Position numbers and translations under genes: made by a program. From contig JAUXYA010000029.1 of assembly GCA_030684405.1 (NCBI GenBank), forward strand, positions 178,983-242,982: a DNA stretch of 64,000 nucleotides, in the 5' to 3' direction. The notes beneath the pieces were generated by a model. It was not told where the DNA came from and made no database searches. It was given only the letters and a program-made list of their open reading frames with translations. Below, piece by piece: positions 17,326 through 25,962 of the stretch (its first letter is position 1; every line of letters starts with the position of its first letter). Source of the stretch: Burkholderiales bacterium (GTDB taxonomy: Bacteria > Pseudomonadota > Gammaproteobacteria > Burkholderiales > SG8-41).

Positions 17326-19710
17326 ATGAGCACAGTACTCCAGCCCAAACCGGCGGCGTCAGCGGCAGACAGTCTGGCTGAGAAACTCAGTTTCCAGCAG
17401 AAACTGCAGGCTGTCACCAACAAGATCCACGCGACCAAGAACATCGACGAGATCATCCTCGAGCTGTCGCAGGAACTGTGCAACCTGTTCAATGCCGACC
17501 GCCTCACCATCTACCTGCTGAGCGAGGACAAGGGCTCGATCATTTCGAAGGTCAAGACCGGGCTGAATTCCTTCAAGGACATCAAGCTGCCGATCAACGA
17601 GCAGTCCGTCGCCGGTTACGTTGCCGCGAGCAAGCGCATCGTCAACATCCGCGACGTTTATGACGACGTCGAGCTGAAGTCGCACAGTGGCCAGCTCAAC
17701 TTCCTGAAGGCTGTTGACGCGAAGACGGGCTACCGCACCAAGCAGATGCTGGTGGCTCCGGTAATCGAGGCCAAGAGCCGCGACCTCATCGGCGTTGTGC
17801 AGATCATCAACAACAAGTCCGGCACGCCGTTCCCGCCGATGATGGAGGAGGGCGTGCAGTCCCTGACGGAGACGCTGGCGATCGCGTTCCGCCAGCGCCA
17901 GGGACCGATGATGCAGGTGCGCAGCAAGTACGACGGACTGGTGACCAACGCGGTGATTTCCGGCGAGGAGCTCGAGCTCGCGCAGCGCTCGGCGCGGCGC
18001 AAGAACCTTGATGTCGAGACCGTGTTGACCGGCGAATTCCAGGTCAAGCTGCAGGCCTTGGGCGATGCTCTCGGCAGCTACTTCGGGGTGCCCTACGAGC
18101 CGTTCAAGCAGGACCGTATCAAGCCGCCGGACCTGATGAGGAACATGAACCGCGAGTTCTGCCAGACCAACCAGTGGATTCCGCTGGACGATACCAAGGA
18201 GGGCATCGTCGTGATGACCACCGACCCCGAGCGGGTCAAGGCTTCGCGGATGGTCAGCAACGTTTACCCGAAAAGCAAGATTGTCTTCCGGGTGACCACC
18301 AACAGCGAATTTGTCAGCACCCTGGACCAGATGTTCGGCGCCAGTACCGGGCTCGAGGATTCCGGCAACATCGAGGACATGCTCGGTACGCTGGATGAAG
18401 AGACCGAAGGTGAGGGCACGGGCGGTGATGATGTTGCCTCTGCTGCAGCTGACAACGAGCTGGTCAAGCTGGTCAACAAGATCATCATCGATGCCTACCA
18501 GATGGGGGCATCGGACATCCACATCGAGCCCTATCCCGGCAAGGCGAAGACCGAGATCCGCTTCCGCCGCGACGGTTCGCTGCAGCCCTATATCCAGGTT
18601 CCGGCAAGTTATCGCAGCGCGCTGGTGGCGCGACTGAAAATCATGTGCGACCTCGATATCTCGGAGCGCCGCCGCCCGCAGGACGGCAAAATCAAGTTCA
18701 AGAAGTTCGGCCCCCTCGACATCGAACTGCGGGTGGCGACGATACCTTCTGCCGGCGGCGTCGAGGACATCGTGATGCGTATCCTCGCAGCCGGCGAGCC
18801 GATCCCGCTCGACAAGCTGGGATTGACCAAATACAACCTGGAGACACTGAAGGAAGTCGTGTCCAAGCCCTACGGCCTGTTTTTCGTCTGCGGCCCGACC
18901 GGCTCCGGCAAAACCACGACGCTGCACTCGGTACTCGGCTATCTCAACACACCGGACACCAAGATCTGGACCGCAGAAGACCCGGTAGAGATCACGCAGA
19001 AGGGTCTGCGCCAGGTGCAGATGAATCCGAAGGCCGGTATGACCTTCGCGGTGGCGATGAAGGCTTTCCTCCGCGCCGATCCGGACATCATCATGGTCGG
19101 CGAGATGCGTGACAAGGAAACCACCGGCACCGGCATCGAGGCTTCGCTGACGGGCCACCTGGTGTTCGCTACCTTGCACACCAACAGCGCGCCGGAATCG
19201 ATCATCCGCCTGCTGGATATGGGCATGGACCCCTTCAACTTCGCCGACGCGCTGCTCGGCATCCTGGCGCAGCGCCTGGCGAAGCGGCTGTGCGGCAAGT
19301 GCAAAAAGCCGCATGAGGCGACACCCGAAGAAATCCATGCGCTGTTAACCGAGTTCTCGCTGGAACTGAAGAACACGGATAGCTGGAAGAAGGACCCCAA
19401 GGCGAGCGAGGAGAAGGTGCTTGAGGAGTGGGTGCGGGAATACGGCAACGAGAACGGCAAGCTGGTAATCCACGACCCGGTGGGCTGCGAGGTCTGCGGC
19501 GGCAGCGGCTACAAGGGTCGCGTTGGCCTGCACGAACTGCTGGTCGGCACCGATCCGCTGAAGAAGAACATCCAGGAGCACGCGCGGGTCGCCGAGATGG
19601 TCGCCACCGCGCTCGATGACGGCATGCGCACGCTGAAGCAGGACGGCATCGAGAAGGTGTTGATGGGCATCACCGACATGAAGCAGGTGCGCGCGGTCTG
19701 CATCAAGTAG
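17326..19710 (+). CDS. GAF-domain GspE/PilB-type secretion ATPase
   Basis: A protein of about 794 residues. An N-terminal GAF domain (about 35-190) precedes a GspE N-domain-like region and a complete type II secretion/T4 pilus motor core. Walker A GPTGSGKTT is near 523, followed by the Asp box (TAEDPVE), Walker B (DPDIIMVGEMRD), His box (HLVFATLHTN) and the zinc tetracysteine pairs CGKC (about 656) and CEVC (about 722). Extension motors such as PilB share this core, but a GAF sensor at the N-terminus is unusual. No other secretion genes adjoin; it lies in the signalling operon and may power the type IV pilin encoded at 23869. The ATG at 17326 is preferred over a GTG at 17320. Confidence 0.92.
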   Translation: MSTVLQPKPAASAADSLAEKLSFQQKLQAVTNKIHATKNIDEIILELSQELCNLFNADRLTIYLLSEDKGSIISKVKTGLNSFKDIKLPINEQSVAGYVAASKRIVNIRDVYDDVELKSHSGQLNFLKAVDAKTGYRTKQMLVAPVIEAKSRDLIGVVQIINNKSGTPFPPMMEEGVQSLTETLAIAFRQRQGPMMQVRSKYDGLVTNAVISGEELELAQRSARRKNLDVETVLTGEFQVKLQALGDALGSYFGVPYEPFKQDRIKPPDLMRNMNREFCQTNQWIPLDDTKEGIVVMTTDPERVKASRMVSNVYPKSKIVFRVTTNSEFVSTLDQMFGASTGLEDSGNIEDMLGTLDEETEGEGTGGDDVASAAADNELVKLVNKIIIDAYQMGASDIHIEPYPGKAKTEIRFRRDGSLQPYIQVPASYRSALVARLKIMCDLDISERRRPQDGKIKFKKFGPLDIELRVATIPSAGGVEDIVMRILAAGEPIPLDKLGLTKYNLETLKEVVSKPYGLFFVCGPTGSGKTTTLHSVLGYLNTPDTKIWTAEDPVEITQKGLRQVQMNPKAGMTFAVAMKAFLRADPDIIMVGEMRDKETTGTGIEASLTGHLVFATLHTNSAPESIIRLLDMGMDPFNFADALLGILAQRLAKRLCGKCKKPHEATPEEIHALLTEFSLELKNTDSWKKDPKASEEKVLEEWVREYGNENGKLVIHDPVGCEVCGGSGYKGRVGLHELLVGTDPLKKNIQEHARVAEMVATALDDGMRTLKQDGIEKVLMGITDMKQVRAVCIK

Positions 19711-19729
19711 GCACGCCTTGTCCGCAGTC

Positions 19730-21352
19730 ATGACCTCCATCGAAGCCCCGCCGGCGCAGGGTGAACTCTCTCACCGTTTGTCGGAACTGCTGCGCATCGG
19801 CGCGGCTCTGTCCAAGGAGCGCGACATCAACCGCCTGCTCGAGGCGATCCTTGTCGCAGCCAAGGAAATCACCAACGCCGATGGCGGCACGCTGTACCGG
19901 ATGACCGAGGACCGGCAGGCCCTGCGTTTCGAAATCATGCGCAACGACACGCTGGGCATCGCGATGGGCGGCACCAGCGGCGAAGATATCCCGTTCTACC
20001 CGGTCAACCTCTACGACCGGGACGGCGGGGCAATCCACAGCATGGTTGCCGCCTACGCGGTTCACCACGATTGTTCGGTTAATATCGCCGACGCCTACAC
20101 CGAAGCCGGCTTCGATTTTTCCGGCACCAAGAATTTCGACAAGAAGACGGGCTATCGCTCGACCTCCTTCCTGACGGTGCCGATGAAGAATCACGAGGAC
20201 GAGATCATCGGCGTCCTCCAGCTGATCAACGCCAAACAGCGTGCCGGCGGTGAAGTCGTGCCGTTTTCCGACGACGACCAGAAGCTCGCCGAGTCACTGG
20301 CTTCCCAGGCTGCGATCGCGCTGACCAACCGGCTGCTGATTAACCACCTTGAAGCACTGTTCGAATCCTTCATCCAGATGATTAACGCGGCGATCGACGA
20401 CAAATCGCCATACACCGGCGGGCACTGCGAGCGCGTGCCGATGCTGACCATGCTGCTGGCGGAGGCGGTGAACAACTGCAAGGTGGGGCCCTTGCGCGAT
20501 TTCGCGATGAGCGAGCGTGATCGCTACGAGCTGAAAATTGCCGGACTGCTGCACGACTGCGGCAAGGTGACCACGCCTGTGCACGTGGTCGACAAGGCCA
20601 CCAAGCTGCAGACCATTTATGACCGGATCGACCTGATCGACACCCGTTTCGAGGTTCTGCGCCGTGATTCCGAAATCGCGCGGCTCAGCGGTCACGCCTC
20701 GGCGGAGCAGACGGCAGCCCTGCTGCGGACACTCGAAGAGGACCGCGAATTCCTGCGCCGCGCCAACGTCGGCGGCGAGTCAATGACCGATGCCGACGTC
20801 GAGCGTGTCAGGGCGATCGCCGCCCGCCACACCTGGCAGCGTGCAGACGGCAGCCTGGTACCCTTCCTCAGCGCGGACGAGCTCGAAAACCTGACCATCC
20901 GCGCAGGCACGCTCACTGCGGCCGAACGCCAGATCATCAACCATCACATCGAAGTCACGATCCAGATGCTCGAATCGCTGCCCTGGCCGCGGCACCTGAA
21001 GAAGGTGCCCGAGTACGCCGGAGGCCATCACGAGCGCATGGATGGCAAGGGTTACCCGCGCGGGCTGACCCGCGAGCAGATGTCGGTGCAGGCGCGCTGC
21101 ATGGGCATTGCCGACATCTTCGAGGCGCTGACGGCGAAGGACAGGCCCTACAAAAAAGGCAAGACGCTGACGGAGTCGCTCACCATACTCGGCAAGTTCA
21201 AGCTGAACGGCCATGTCGATCCCGACCTCTTCGACATTTTCATGTGGGAAAAGGTCTACGAGAAATACGCCAGGGAATACCTCGATCCGGAGCAGATCGA
21301 TATCGTTGATGTCGCGCGCATCCCCGGCTACCGGTCGCCACCGGCGCAATAA
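19730..21352 (+). CDS. GAF domain HD-GYP phosphodiesterase-like protein
   Basis: A protein of about 540 residues with an N-terminal GAF domain (about 25-195) and a C-terminal HD-GYP domain. HD residues are in LLHDCGK (about 273-279) and the GYP signature is HHERMDGKGYP (about 433). HD-GYP proteins hydrolyse cyclic-di-GMP or related dinucleotides. A roughly 120-residue insertion separates the HD and GYP parts, which is longer than usual. It follows the GAF-ATPase gene after about 19 bp and shares its GAF type. A TTG at 19718 is an alternative start. Confidence 0.9.
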   Translation: MTSIEAPPAQGELSHRLSELLRIGAALSKERDINRLLEAILVAAKEITNADGGTLYRMTEDRQALRFEIMRNDTLGIAMGGTSGEDIPFYPVNLYDRDGGAIHSMVAAYAVHHDCSVNIADAYTEAGFDFSGTKNFDKKTGYRSTSFLTVPMKNHEDEIIGVLQLINAKQRAGGEVVPFSDDDQKLAESLASQAAIALTNRLLINHLEALFESFIQMINAAIDDKSPYTGGHCERVPMLTMLLAEAVNNCKVGPLRDFAMSERDRYELKIAGLLHDCGKVTTPVHVVDKATKLQTIYDRIDLIDTRFEVLRRDSEIARLSGHASAEQTAALLRTLEEDREFLRRANVGGESMTDADVERVRAIAARHTWQRADGSLVPFLSADELENLTIRAGTLTAAERQIINHHIEVTIQMLESLPWPRHLKKVPEYAGGHHERMDGKGYPRGLTREQMSVQARCMGIADIFEALTAKDRPYKKGKTLTESLTILGKFKLNGHVDPDLFDIFMWEKVYEKYAREYLDPEQIDIVDVARIPGYRSPPAQ

Positions 21353-21362
21353 CTGCGGACGA

Positions 21363-21683
21363 TCAGTCCTTCTTCGACACCGCAACAACCAGTTTCTCGG
21401 TGATCATCTCGATGAAGGCGTCGTCGTAACCGCGCTCCTTCATTTCCCAGCGGAAAGTATTGGCCAGCCGGGCTTTTTTATAGAGACCCAGCTTGTGTTT
21501 TTGGCGGAAAGCGGTTGCGGTTTCAAACAGCGCATCGACTTTTGGTTCCAGTGTCTTGAGGGAAACCCCGGGATTTCCGGAGGATGCCTTTCCTTTCGGC
21601 GGTCGCAGAGTCATGACCGTGTCGACGAGGCCGCGCGCAAACTCATCCACCTGTTTCCCTGAAGCCGATCCGAAAAGACCCAT
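21363..21683 (-). CDS. Small conserved-looking protein of unknown function
   Basis: A 106-residue soluble protein starting MGLFGSASGKQVDEFARGL, with basic and helical segments and no membrane helix or signal peptide. I do not recognise the family. The start at 21683 is supported by aaaggaatgtgtc; the frame extends further upstream but that part overlaps the divergent gene and looks non-coding. It is convergent with the HD-GYP gene and divergent from the TPR gene (141 bp between starts). Confidence 0.7.
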   Translation of the reverse strand: MGLFGSASGKQVDEFARGLVDTVMTLRPPKGKASSGNPGVSLKTLEPKVDALFETATAFRQKHKLGLYKKARLANTFRWEMKERGYDDAFIEMITEKLVVAVSKKD

Positions 21684-21824
21684 GACACATTCCTTTGAGC
21701 GGGATGAAAGAATCGCCTGTGTAGAATGCGAGAATACCAAGCATGTTCCTGCAGGTGTAGCCCCGCAGAAGGCCGGGCTGCCTGAAGGATTTCCATTTGC
21801 GGCCAGAAGTGCAGGAAAAAACTG

Positions 21825-23585
21825 ATGCGCATGTTGAAAAATCTGCTGACCGGCCTGTGGCGGGCGCCCGCCGATGCTGCAAGGGCCGCACGCGAACAGG
21901 AGGCTGTGACCAGCCTGGGGCCGGCGATTGAAGCATTCAACGCGGGCCGCTACGAGGACGCGGTCCGGGCCTGCGAGGCAGTGATCGCCGGGAAGCCGCA
22001 AAGCGCGCAGGCTCGCCACCTGTGCGGTCGTGCGCTGATGGCGCTGCAGCGCCACGCCGAGGCCGAGCGCCTGCTGCAGGCTGCGCTGGAGTTGGACCCC
22101 GATCTCGCGGACGCGCATGGGGATCTGGCGACGATCCGCTTCGAAGCCGGAGACCACGAGGCCGCCGAGAGGCATGCCCGTGATGCGGTGGCCGCGCAGC
22201 CTGCCGAGGCCCGGTTCCGCGAAGTGCTGGCAGATGTGCTGCAGGCAAGGGGGCGTGACCGTGACGCATTGACTGAACTGTTTGCGGCCCTGGAGTTTGC
22301 GCCGGAACGCCAGGATTTGCTGATCCGCCTGTGTACCGGGCTGGACCGTGTCGGCCAGCACCGCGAGATGCTGCCGCTGGCTCAACGCGCCATTGCGGAG
22401 AACGGCGAGAGTATTGAGACGCTGTGCTGCCTCGCCTTGGCGCAGTATGGCGTGGACGATCTCGAGGCTGCCGTGGCGACGGCGAGGAAGGCATTACGGC
22501 TGCGCAGTGACAAATCGGCACCGTATGCAGTCCTCGGCAACGCGCTGCTCGAGCTGGGTCAACCCGAAGAGGCGCTGGCTGCGCACCGCCGGGCGCTGAA
22601 ACTCGAGCCCGATTCCGTGACGGCTCGTTACAACATCAGTCTGATCCACCTGATGCGCTGGCGCTTTCGCGAGGGCTGGGAGGATTTCGAGCAGCGCCTG
22701 AATATCAACCGGTTCAAGGCATGGCGGTCTTGTGAGCCGCGCTGGAACGGCAGGGCTCTGCAGGGTCGGACTATCCTGATCATGCGGGAACAGGGGCTGG
22801 GGGACGAGATCATGTATGCCTCCTGCTATCCCGATCTGCTCAGGCAGTCAGCACAGTGTCATATAGAATGCGACCCGCGTCTTGAGCGTCTGTTTGCCCG
22901 TTCCTTTCCCGGTGCCCGCTTCCACCCCCTGCCGGATTTGAACACCCGGGAACGTACTGATCCGGGGGCGTCGGTCGATGTTTACAGTTATGCCGGCAGC
23001 CTGCCGCGTCATTTCCGTAATGGATTACAGGAATTCCCGGCACACAGCGGCTATCTCAAACCCGATCCGCAGCGGGTTGAGCATTGGCGGCAGCGGCTTG
23101 CTGCGCTGGGGCCCGGGCTCAAGGTCGGCATTTCCTGGCGCGGTGGCGTAGCAGTCACGCGGCGGGGGCGTCGATCACTGGATTTGACACAGCTGCTGCC
23201 GGTGTTGTCGGTGCCCGGGGTGCACTGGGTCAATCTGCAATACGGAGATCGGGGCGCCGAAATCGCTGAGTTTGCCTCCGCGCAAAAGATCGCCATCACG
23301 GACTGGCCCGAGGCGATCGACGGGGATTATGACGAGACAGCGGCACTGGTCAGCGCACTCGATCTGGTGATATCCGTCTGCACTTCAATCATTCATCTGA
23401 CCGGGGCGCTGGGTCGGCCGGCGTGGGTGCTGACACCACGGATTCCAGAATGGCGTTACGGTCTAGAGCGCGACACCATGCCCTGGTACCCTGCGGTGCG
23501 CCTGTTTCGGCAGTCCGAGCGCGGTGAATGGCAGCCCGTCATTACCGAAATCCAGGGTCGACTGCAGGATCAGGCGAACAGCTAA
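21825..23585 (+). CDS. TPR protein with C-terminal GT-B glycosyltransferase-like domain
   Basis: A 586-residue protein with about seven tetratricopeptide repeats in residues 30-280 (for instance ADAHGDLATIRFEAGDHEAAERHARDA begins one unit) and a C-terminal half resembling the nucleotide-sugar half of GT9/GT41-type GT-B enzymes (MREQGLGDEIMYASCY, LKVGISWRGG, ALDLVISVCTSIIHLTGALG). It is probably cytoplasmic and could add sugars to protein or lipid carrier. The adjacent pilin and oligosaccharyltransferase-like gene suggest a role in pilin glycosylation; this is inferred. Confidence 0.8.
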   Translation: MRMLKNLLTGLWRAPADAARAAREQEAVTSLGPAIEAFNAGRYEDAVRACEAVIAGKPQSAQARHLCGRALMALQRHAEAERLLQAALELDPDLADAHGDLATIRFEAGDHEAAERHARDAVAAQPAEARFREVLADVLQARGRDRDALTELFAALEFAPERQDLLIRLCTGLDRVGQHREMLPLAQRAIAENGESIETLCCLALAQYGVDDLEAAVATARKALRLRSDKSAPYAVLGNALLELGQPEEALAAHRRALKLEPDSVTARYNISLIHLMRWRFREGWEDFEQRLNINRFKAWRSCEPRWNGRALQGRTILIMREQGLGDEIMYASCYPDLLRQSAQCHIECDPRLERLFARSFPGARFHPLPDLNTRERTDPGASVDVYSYAGSLPRHFRNGLQEFPAHSGYLKPDPQRVEHWRQRLAALGPGLKVGISWRGGVAVTRRGRRSLDLTQLLPVLSVPGVHWVNLQYGDRGAEIAEFASAQKIAITDWPEAIDGDYDETAALVSALDLVISVCTSIIHLTGALGRPAWVLTPRIPEWRYGLERDTMPWYPAVRLFRQSERGEWQPVITEIQGRLQDQANS

Positions 23586-23794
23586 AAACTGACAATCTTT
23601 GTCAGTTTGTGACGCTCTGCTGGATGGGCGAAACCGGGCCGCTGACATATGGAATTTGTGGGCCCGACGAAGCAATATAGTCCGTGATCCAGTTCACAGA
23701 CCTCCTCTGAAAATAAGACTGGATTTACAAATATATCAATATAATCAATAAGTTAGTTAATTCAGCTGCCGTTGCCTACATTACCAGCGCACTT

Positions 23795-23810
23795 TGGTAC
23801 GGGACTTGCT
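23795..23810 (+). promoter_or_regulatory. Sigma-54 promoter of the pilin gene
   Basis: TGGTACGGGACTTGCT matches the -24/-12 consensus: GG at 23796-23797 and GC at 23808-23809 with exactly ten bases between. Type IV pilin genes are classically RpoN/PilR controlled. Transcription would start near 23821, leaving a leader of about 48 bases. Confidence 0.8.
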
Positions 23811-23868
23811 CTAAAGGACTGGCGGGCCATGCCCGGCATTACCGTGTTTAACTTTATGGGAGCATCAT

Positions 23869-24300
23869 ATGAAAAATCTGCAAAAGGGCTTTACGCTGAT
23901 CGAACTGATGATCGTCGTGGCGATCATCGGCATTCTGGCAGCGATTGCGATTCCGCAGTACCAGGACTACATCACCCGTGCCAAGTGGCAGGACAATCTA
24001 GCCCGCGTCCAGGCCTTCAAGACGGCGATTGCCGAATGTCTGCAGAACAATGCGGGCCAGATGGCCGAGTGCGATACCACGGACGAAGTGCGCAGTTCCA
24101 CTGGCGCGCTGACTCTCCCGGCGCCTACCGCCAACATCTCCGCACTGTCGTACGACGCGAACGGTATCCTGATCACCGGCACGCCTGGCGTTGGTAACTG
24201 CACGGTGTTGATCGCTGCGAATCTGACTGGATCATCGGTGGGTTGGACTTACACCAACGGTGGCGGCTGCAACAAATCCAGAACTGGCGTGGGCACCTGA
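23869..24300 (+). CDS. pilA: Type IV major pilin (PilA-like)
   Basis: A 143-residue prepilin with the short leader MKNLQKG cut before Phe and the canonical N-terminal helix [20 protein letters not shown] including Glu5. Four cysteines occur in the globular half; the last pair (VGNCTVL ... GGCNKS) would form the C-terminal disulfide loop. The C-terminus is Ser/Thr/Gly rich (KSRTGVGT), a possible glycan acceptor given the adjacent O-ligase-like gene. It has its own sigma-54 promoter and terminator, so it is probably highly expressed alone. The name pilA is by family only. Confidence 0.93.
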   Translation: MKNLQKGFTLIELMIVVAIIGILAAIAIPQYQDYITRAKWQDNLARVQAFKTAIAECLQNNAGQMAECDTTDEVRSSTGALTLPAPTANISALSYDANGILITGTPGVGNCTVLIAANLTGSSVGWTYTNGGGCNKSRTGVGT

Positions 24301-24315
24301 TACATACTGGCTCTG

Positions 24316-24345
24316 AAAAAACCCCGGGCAACCGGGGTTTTTTTT
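24316..24345 (+). terminator. Intrinsic terminator after the pilin gene
   Basis: A 12-bp stem AAAAAACCCCGG / CCGGGGTTTTTT with a GCAA loop and eight T, starting 15 bp after the pilin stop codon. Confidence 0.95.
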
Positions 24346-24460
24346 GTACCGTAAGGCTTTCGTGCGACAGTTGCGCGACTGCGCGTCAACAGCCCGCTTG
24401 CATTGCGCAGGATTCCAGTTGTAATGACCGTCGTCGTAACTGTGGATTTTCTGAGGTCCG

Positions 24461-25945
24461 ATGGACAGCACCGCAAAACTGCCGGGCCGGATCGAGTGGC
24501 GCAACTTGCCGTGGATCACGGTATGCCTCGCCGCCTTCGTTTTTCTTGCGTCCAACGTGGATTTGGCACCCAGCTTGCAATGGCATGACGGGCAGCGGCT
24601 GGGACAACTGCTCCTGCTGACCGTTTTGCTGGGCCTGATGCTGTGGCCGGCGCACTGGCGTGGAGTGACCAATGCGTGGTCATGCCTACAGCCGTGGACG
24701 CGATGTGCCTGGTCGACGGCATTTCTGCTGGGGCTGGCTTCGAGTGTAATGGCGGCGTTGCCGCGCTGGGCATTGCTGGAGTGGGGGCTACTGTGGCTAC
24801 TGCTGATAGTGATTTTTTCCGTGGCAGAGCAGCGGCGGACGTACGGCGGAAAATTCGATGGCTGGTTGGTAATTCTGTTTTTTTCGACCGCGACAGCCTA
24901 TGCAGTCTCCAGTGCCGTTATTTATCTGACGATGTTGCTGGCAGGTCCGTCGTACGGACAGGCATTCAATGTGCTGGAGCTGTATCACGGATTCTCCAAT
25001 GTCCGCTTTTTTGGCTATCTGCAGACCATGCTGCTGCCCTTTTTGCTGCTGCCTGCGATGTGGTGGGGAACGACCCTGGTGCGGCGCATTTTGTTTTGGA
25101 GTGTGCCGATAGCGTGGTGGATGCTGGTGGTCGGCTCCGGGTCGCGCGGCACTTGGGTGGCACTGCTGGTCGGAATGGTTGCGGTGTTGCTGTTTGCTGG
25201 CCAACCAGGCCGCCAGTGGATGCGCTGGCAGCTCGCCGCGCTGATCGGTGGGGGAGTTTGTTACGGAGTGTTTGTCTTGCTGGTGCCGCAGTGGCTGGCG
25301 CAGCCTGCGGTCTACCTGCACCGTAGCGGCGAGATCATGTCGCTGTCCTTGCGCGAAGTATTGTGGGCCGAGGCGCTGCATTTTTCATGGCATCAGCCCT
25401 GGCTGGGCATTGGTCCGATGCACTATGCGCATACCGCTTCCCGGATTGCGGCGCATCCACACAATGCCGTGCTGCAGTGGTTGGCGGAATGGGGAATACC
25501 TGCCGCGCTGCTGCTGACTTCACTTTGCGCCGTGGCCGGGTTGACTTTCGCCGCGCATGTGCGGCGGGTGGTGCAGGCGAATAACGGCGCGCGGGTGCCG
25601 GTGCAGGTAGCCTTGCTGGCGGCCTTGTCCGGTGCCGCGGCGCAGGCAATGGTCGATGGCGTCCTGGTCATGCCGGTCAGCCAGACCCTGCTGGCTTTGC
25701 TCTGCGGCTGGGCGATGGGGCTCTATTTCGAGGAACGCGGACGTACTGCGTATAGCGGGATCATCGGGCGCACCGCGTTGGCGGCCATGACCCTGACCGC
25801 GGCCATTGTGGTGGCGTGGGGTGTTACGCCGGAAATCGGCCGTATTGCCGAGCGCGAAGTAGCCTATCTGGCCGCCTATCCGCCGGAAAACCCGGCCCTG
25901 CCGAACCTGATGCCGCGATTCTGGACCCAGGGCAGGATCGAATAA
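24461..25945 (+). CDS. O-antigen ligase family protein, probable pilin O-oligosaccharyltransferase
   Basis: A 494-residue polytopic membrane protein (about 11-12 helices) with a Wzy_C-type core: a large periplasmic loop and the family signature PWLGIGPMHYAHTASR...HPHNAVLQWLAEWGIPAA, in which the His/Asn pair is typical of PglL/PilO/WaaL enzymes. Helices such as GTWVALLVGMVAVLLF follow a GSGSRG segment. PglL-like enzymes move lipid-linked glycans onto pilin Ser/Thr in the periplasm; position directly after the pilin gene favours this over WaaL ligase or Wzy polymerase. Substrate is unproven. Confidence 0.85.
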   Translation: MDSTAKLPGRIEWRNLPWITVCLAAFVFLASNVDLAPSLQWHDGQRLGQLLLLTVLLGLMLWPAHWRGVTNAWSCLQPWTRCAWSTAFLLGLASSVMAALPRWALLEWGLLWLLLIVIFSVAEQRRTYGGKFDGWLVILFFSTATAYAVSSAVIYLTMLLAGPSYGQAFNVLELYHGFSNVRFFGYLQTMLLPFLLLPAMWWGTTLVRRILFWSVPIAWWMLVVGSGSRGTWVALLVGMVAVLLFAGQPGRQWMRWQLAALIGGGVCYGVFVLLVPQWLAQPAVYLHRSGEIMSLSLREVLWAEALHFSWHQPWLGIGPMHYAHTASRIAAHPHNAVLQWLAEWGIPAALLLTSLCAVAGLTFAAHVRRVVQANNGARVPVQVALLAALSGAAAQAMVDGVLVMPVSQTLLALLCGWAMGLYFEERGRTAYSGIIGRTALAAMTLTAAIVVAWGVTPEIGRIAEREVAYLAAYPPENPALPNLMPRFWTQGRIE

Positions 25946-25962
25946 GCGGCAATCTTGCCGTC

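Noticed and set aside
21684..22385. Extended 340-residue minus-strand frame over the small protein
   Set aside because: Only the last 106 codons have a ribosome site and normal composition; the rest overlaps the TPR gene as antisense.
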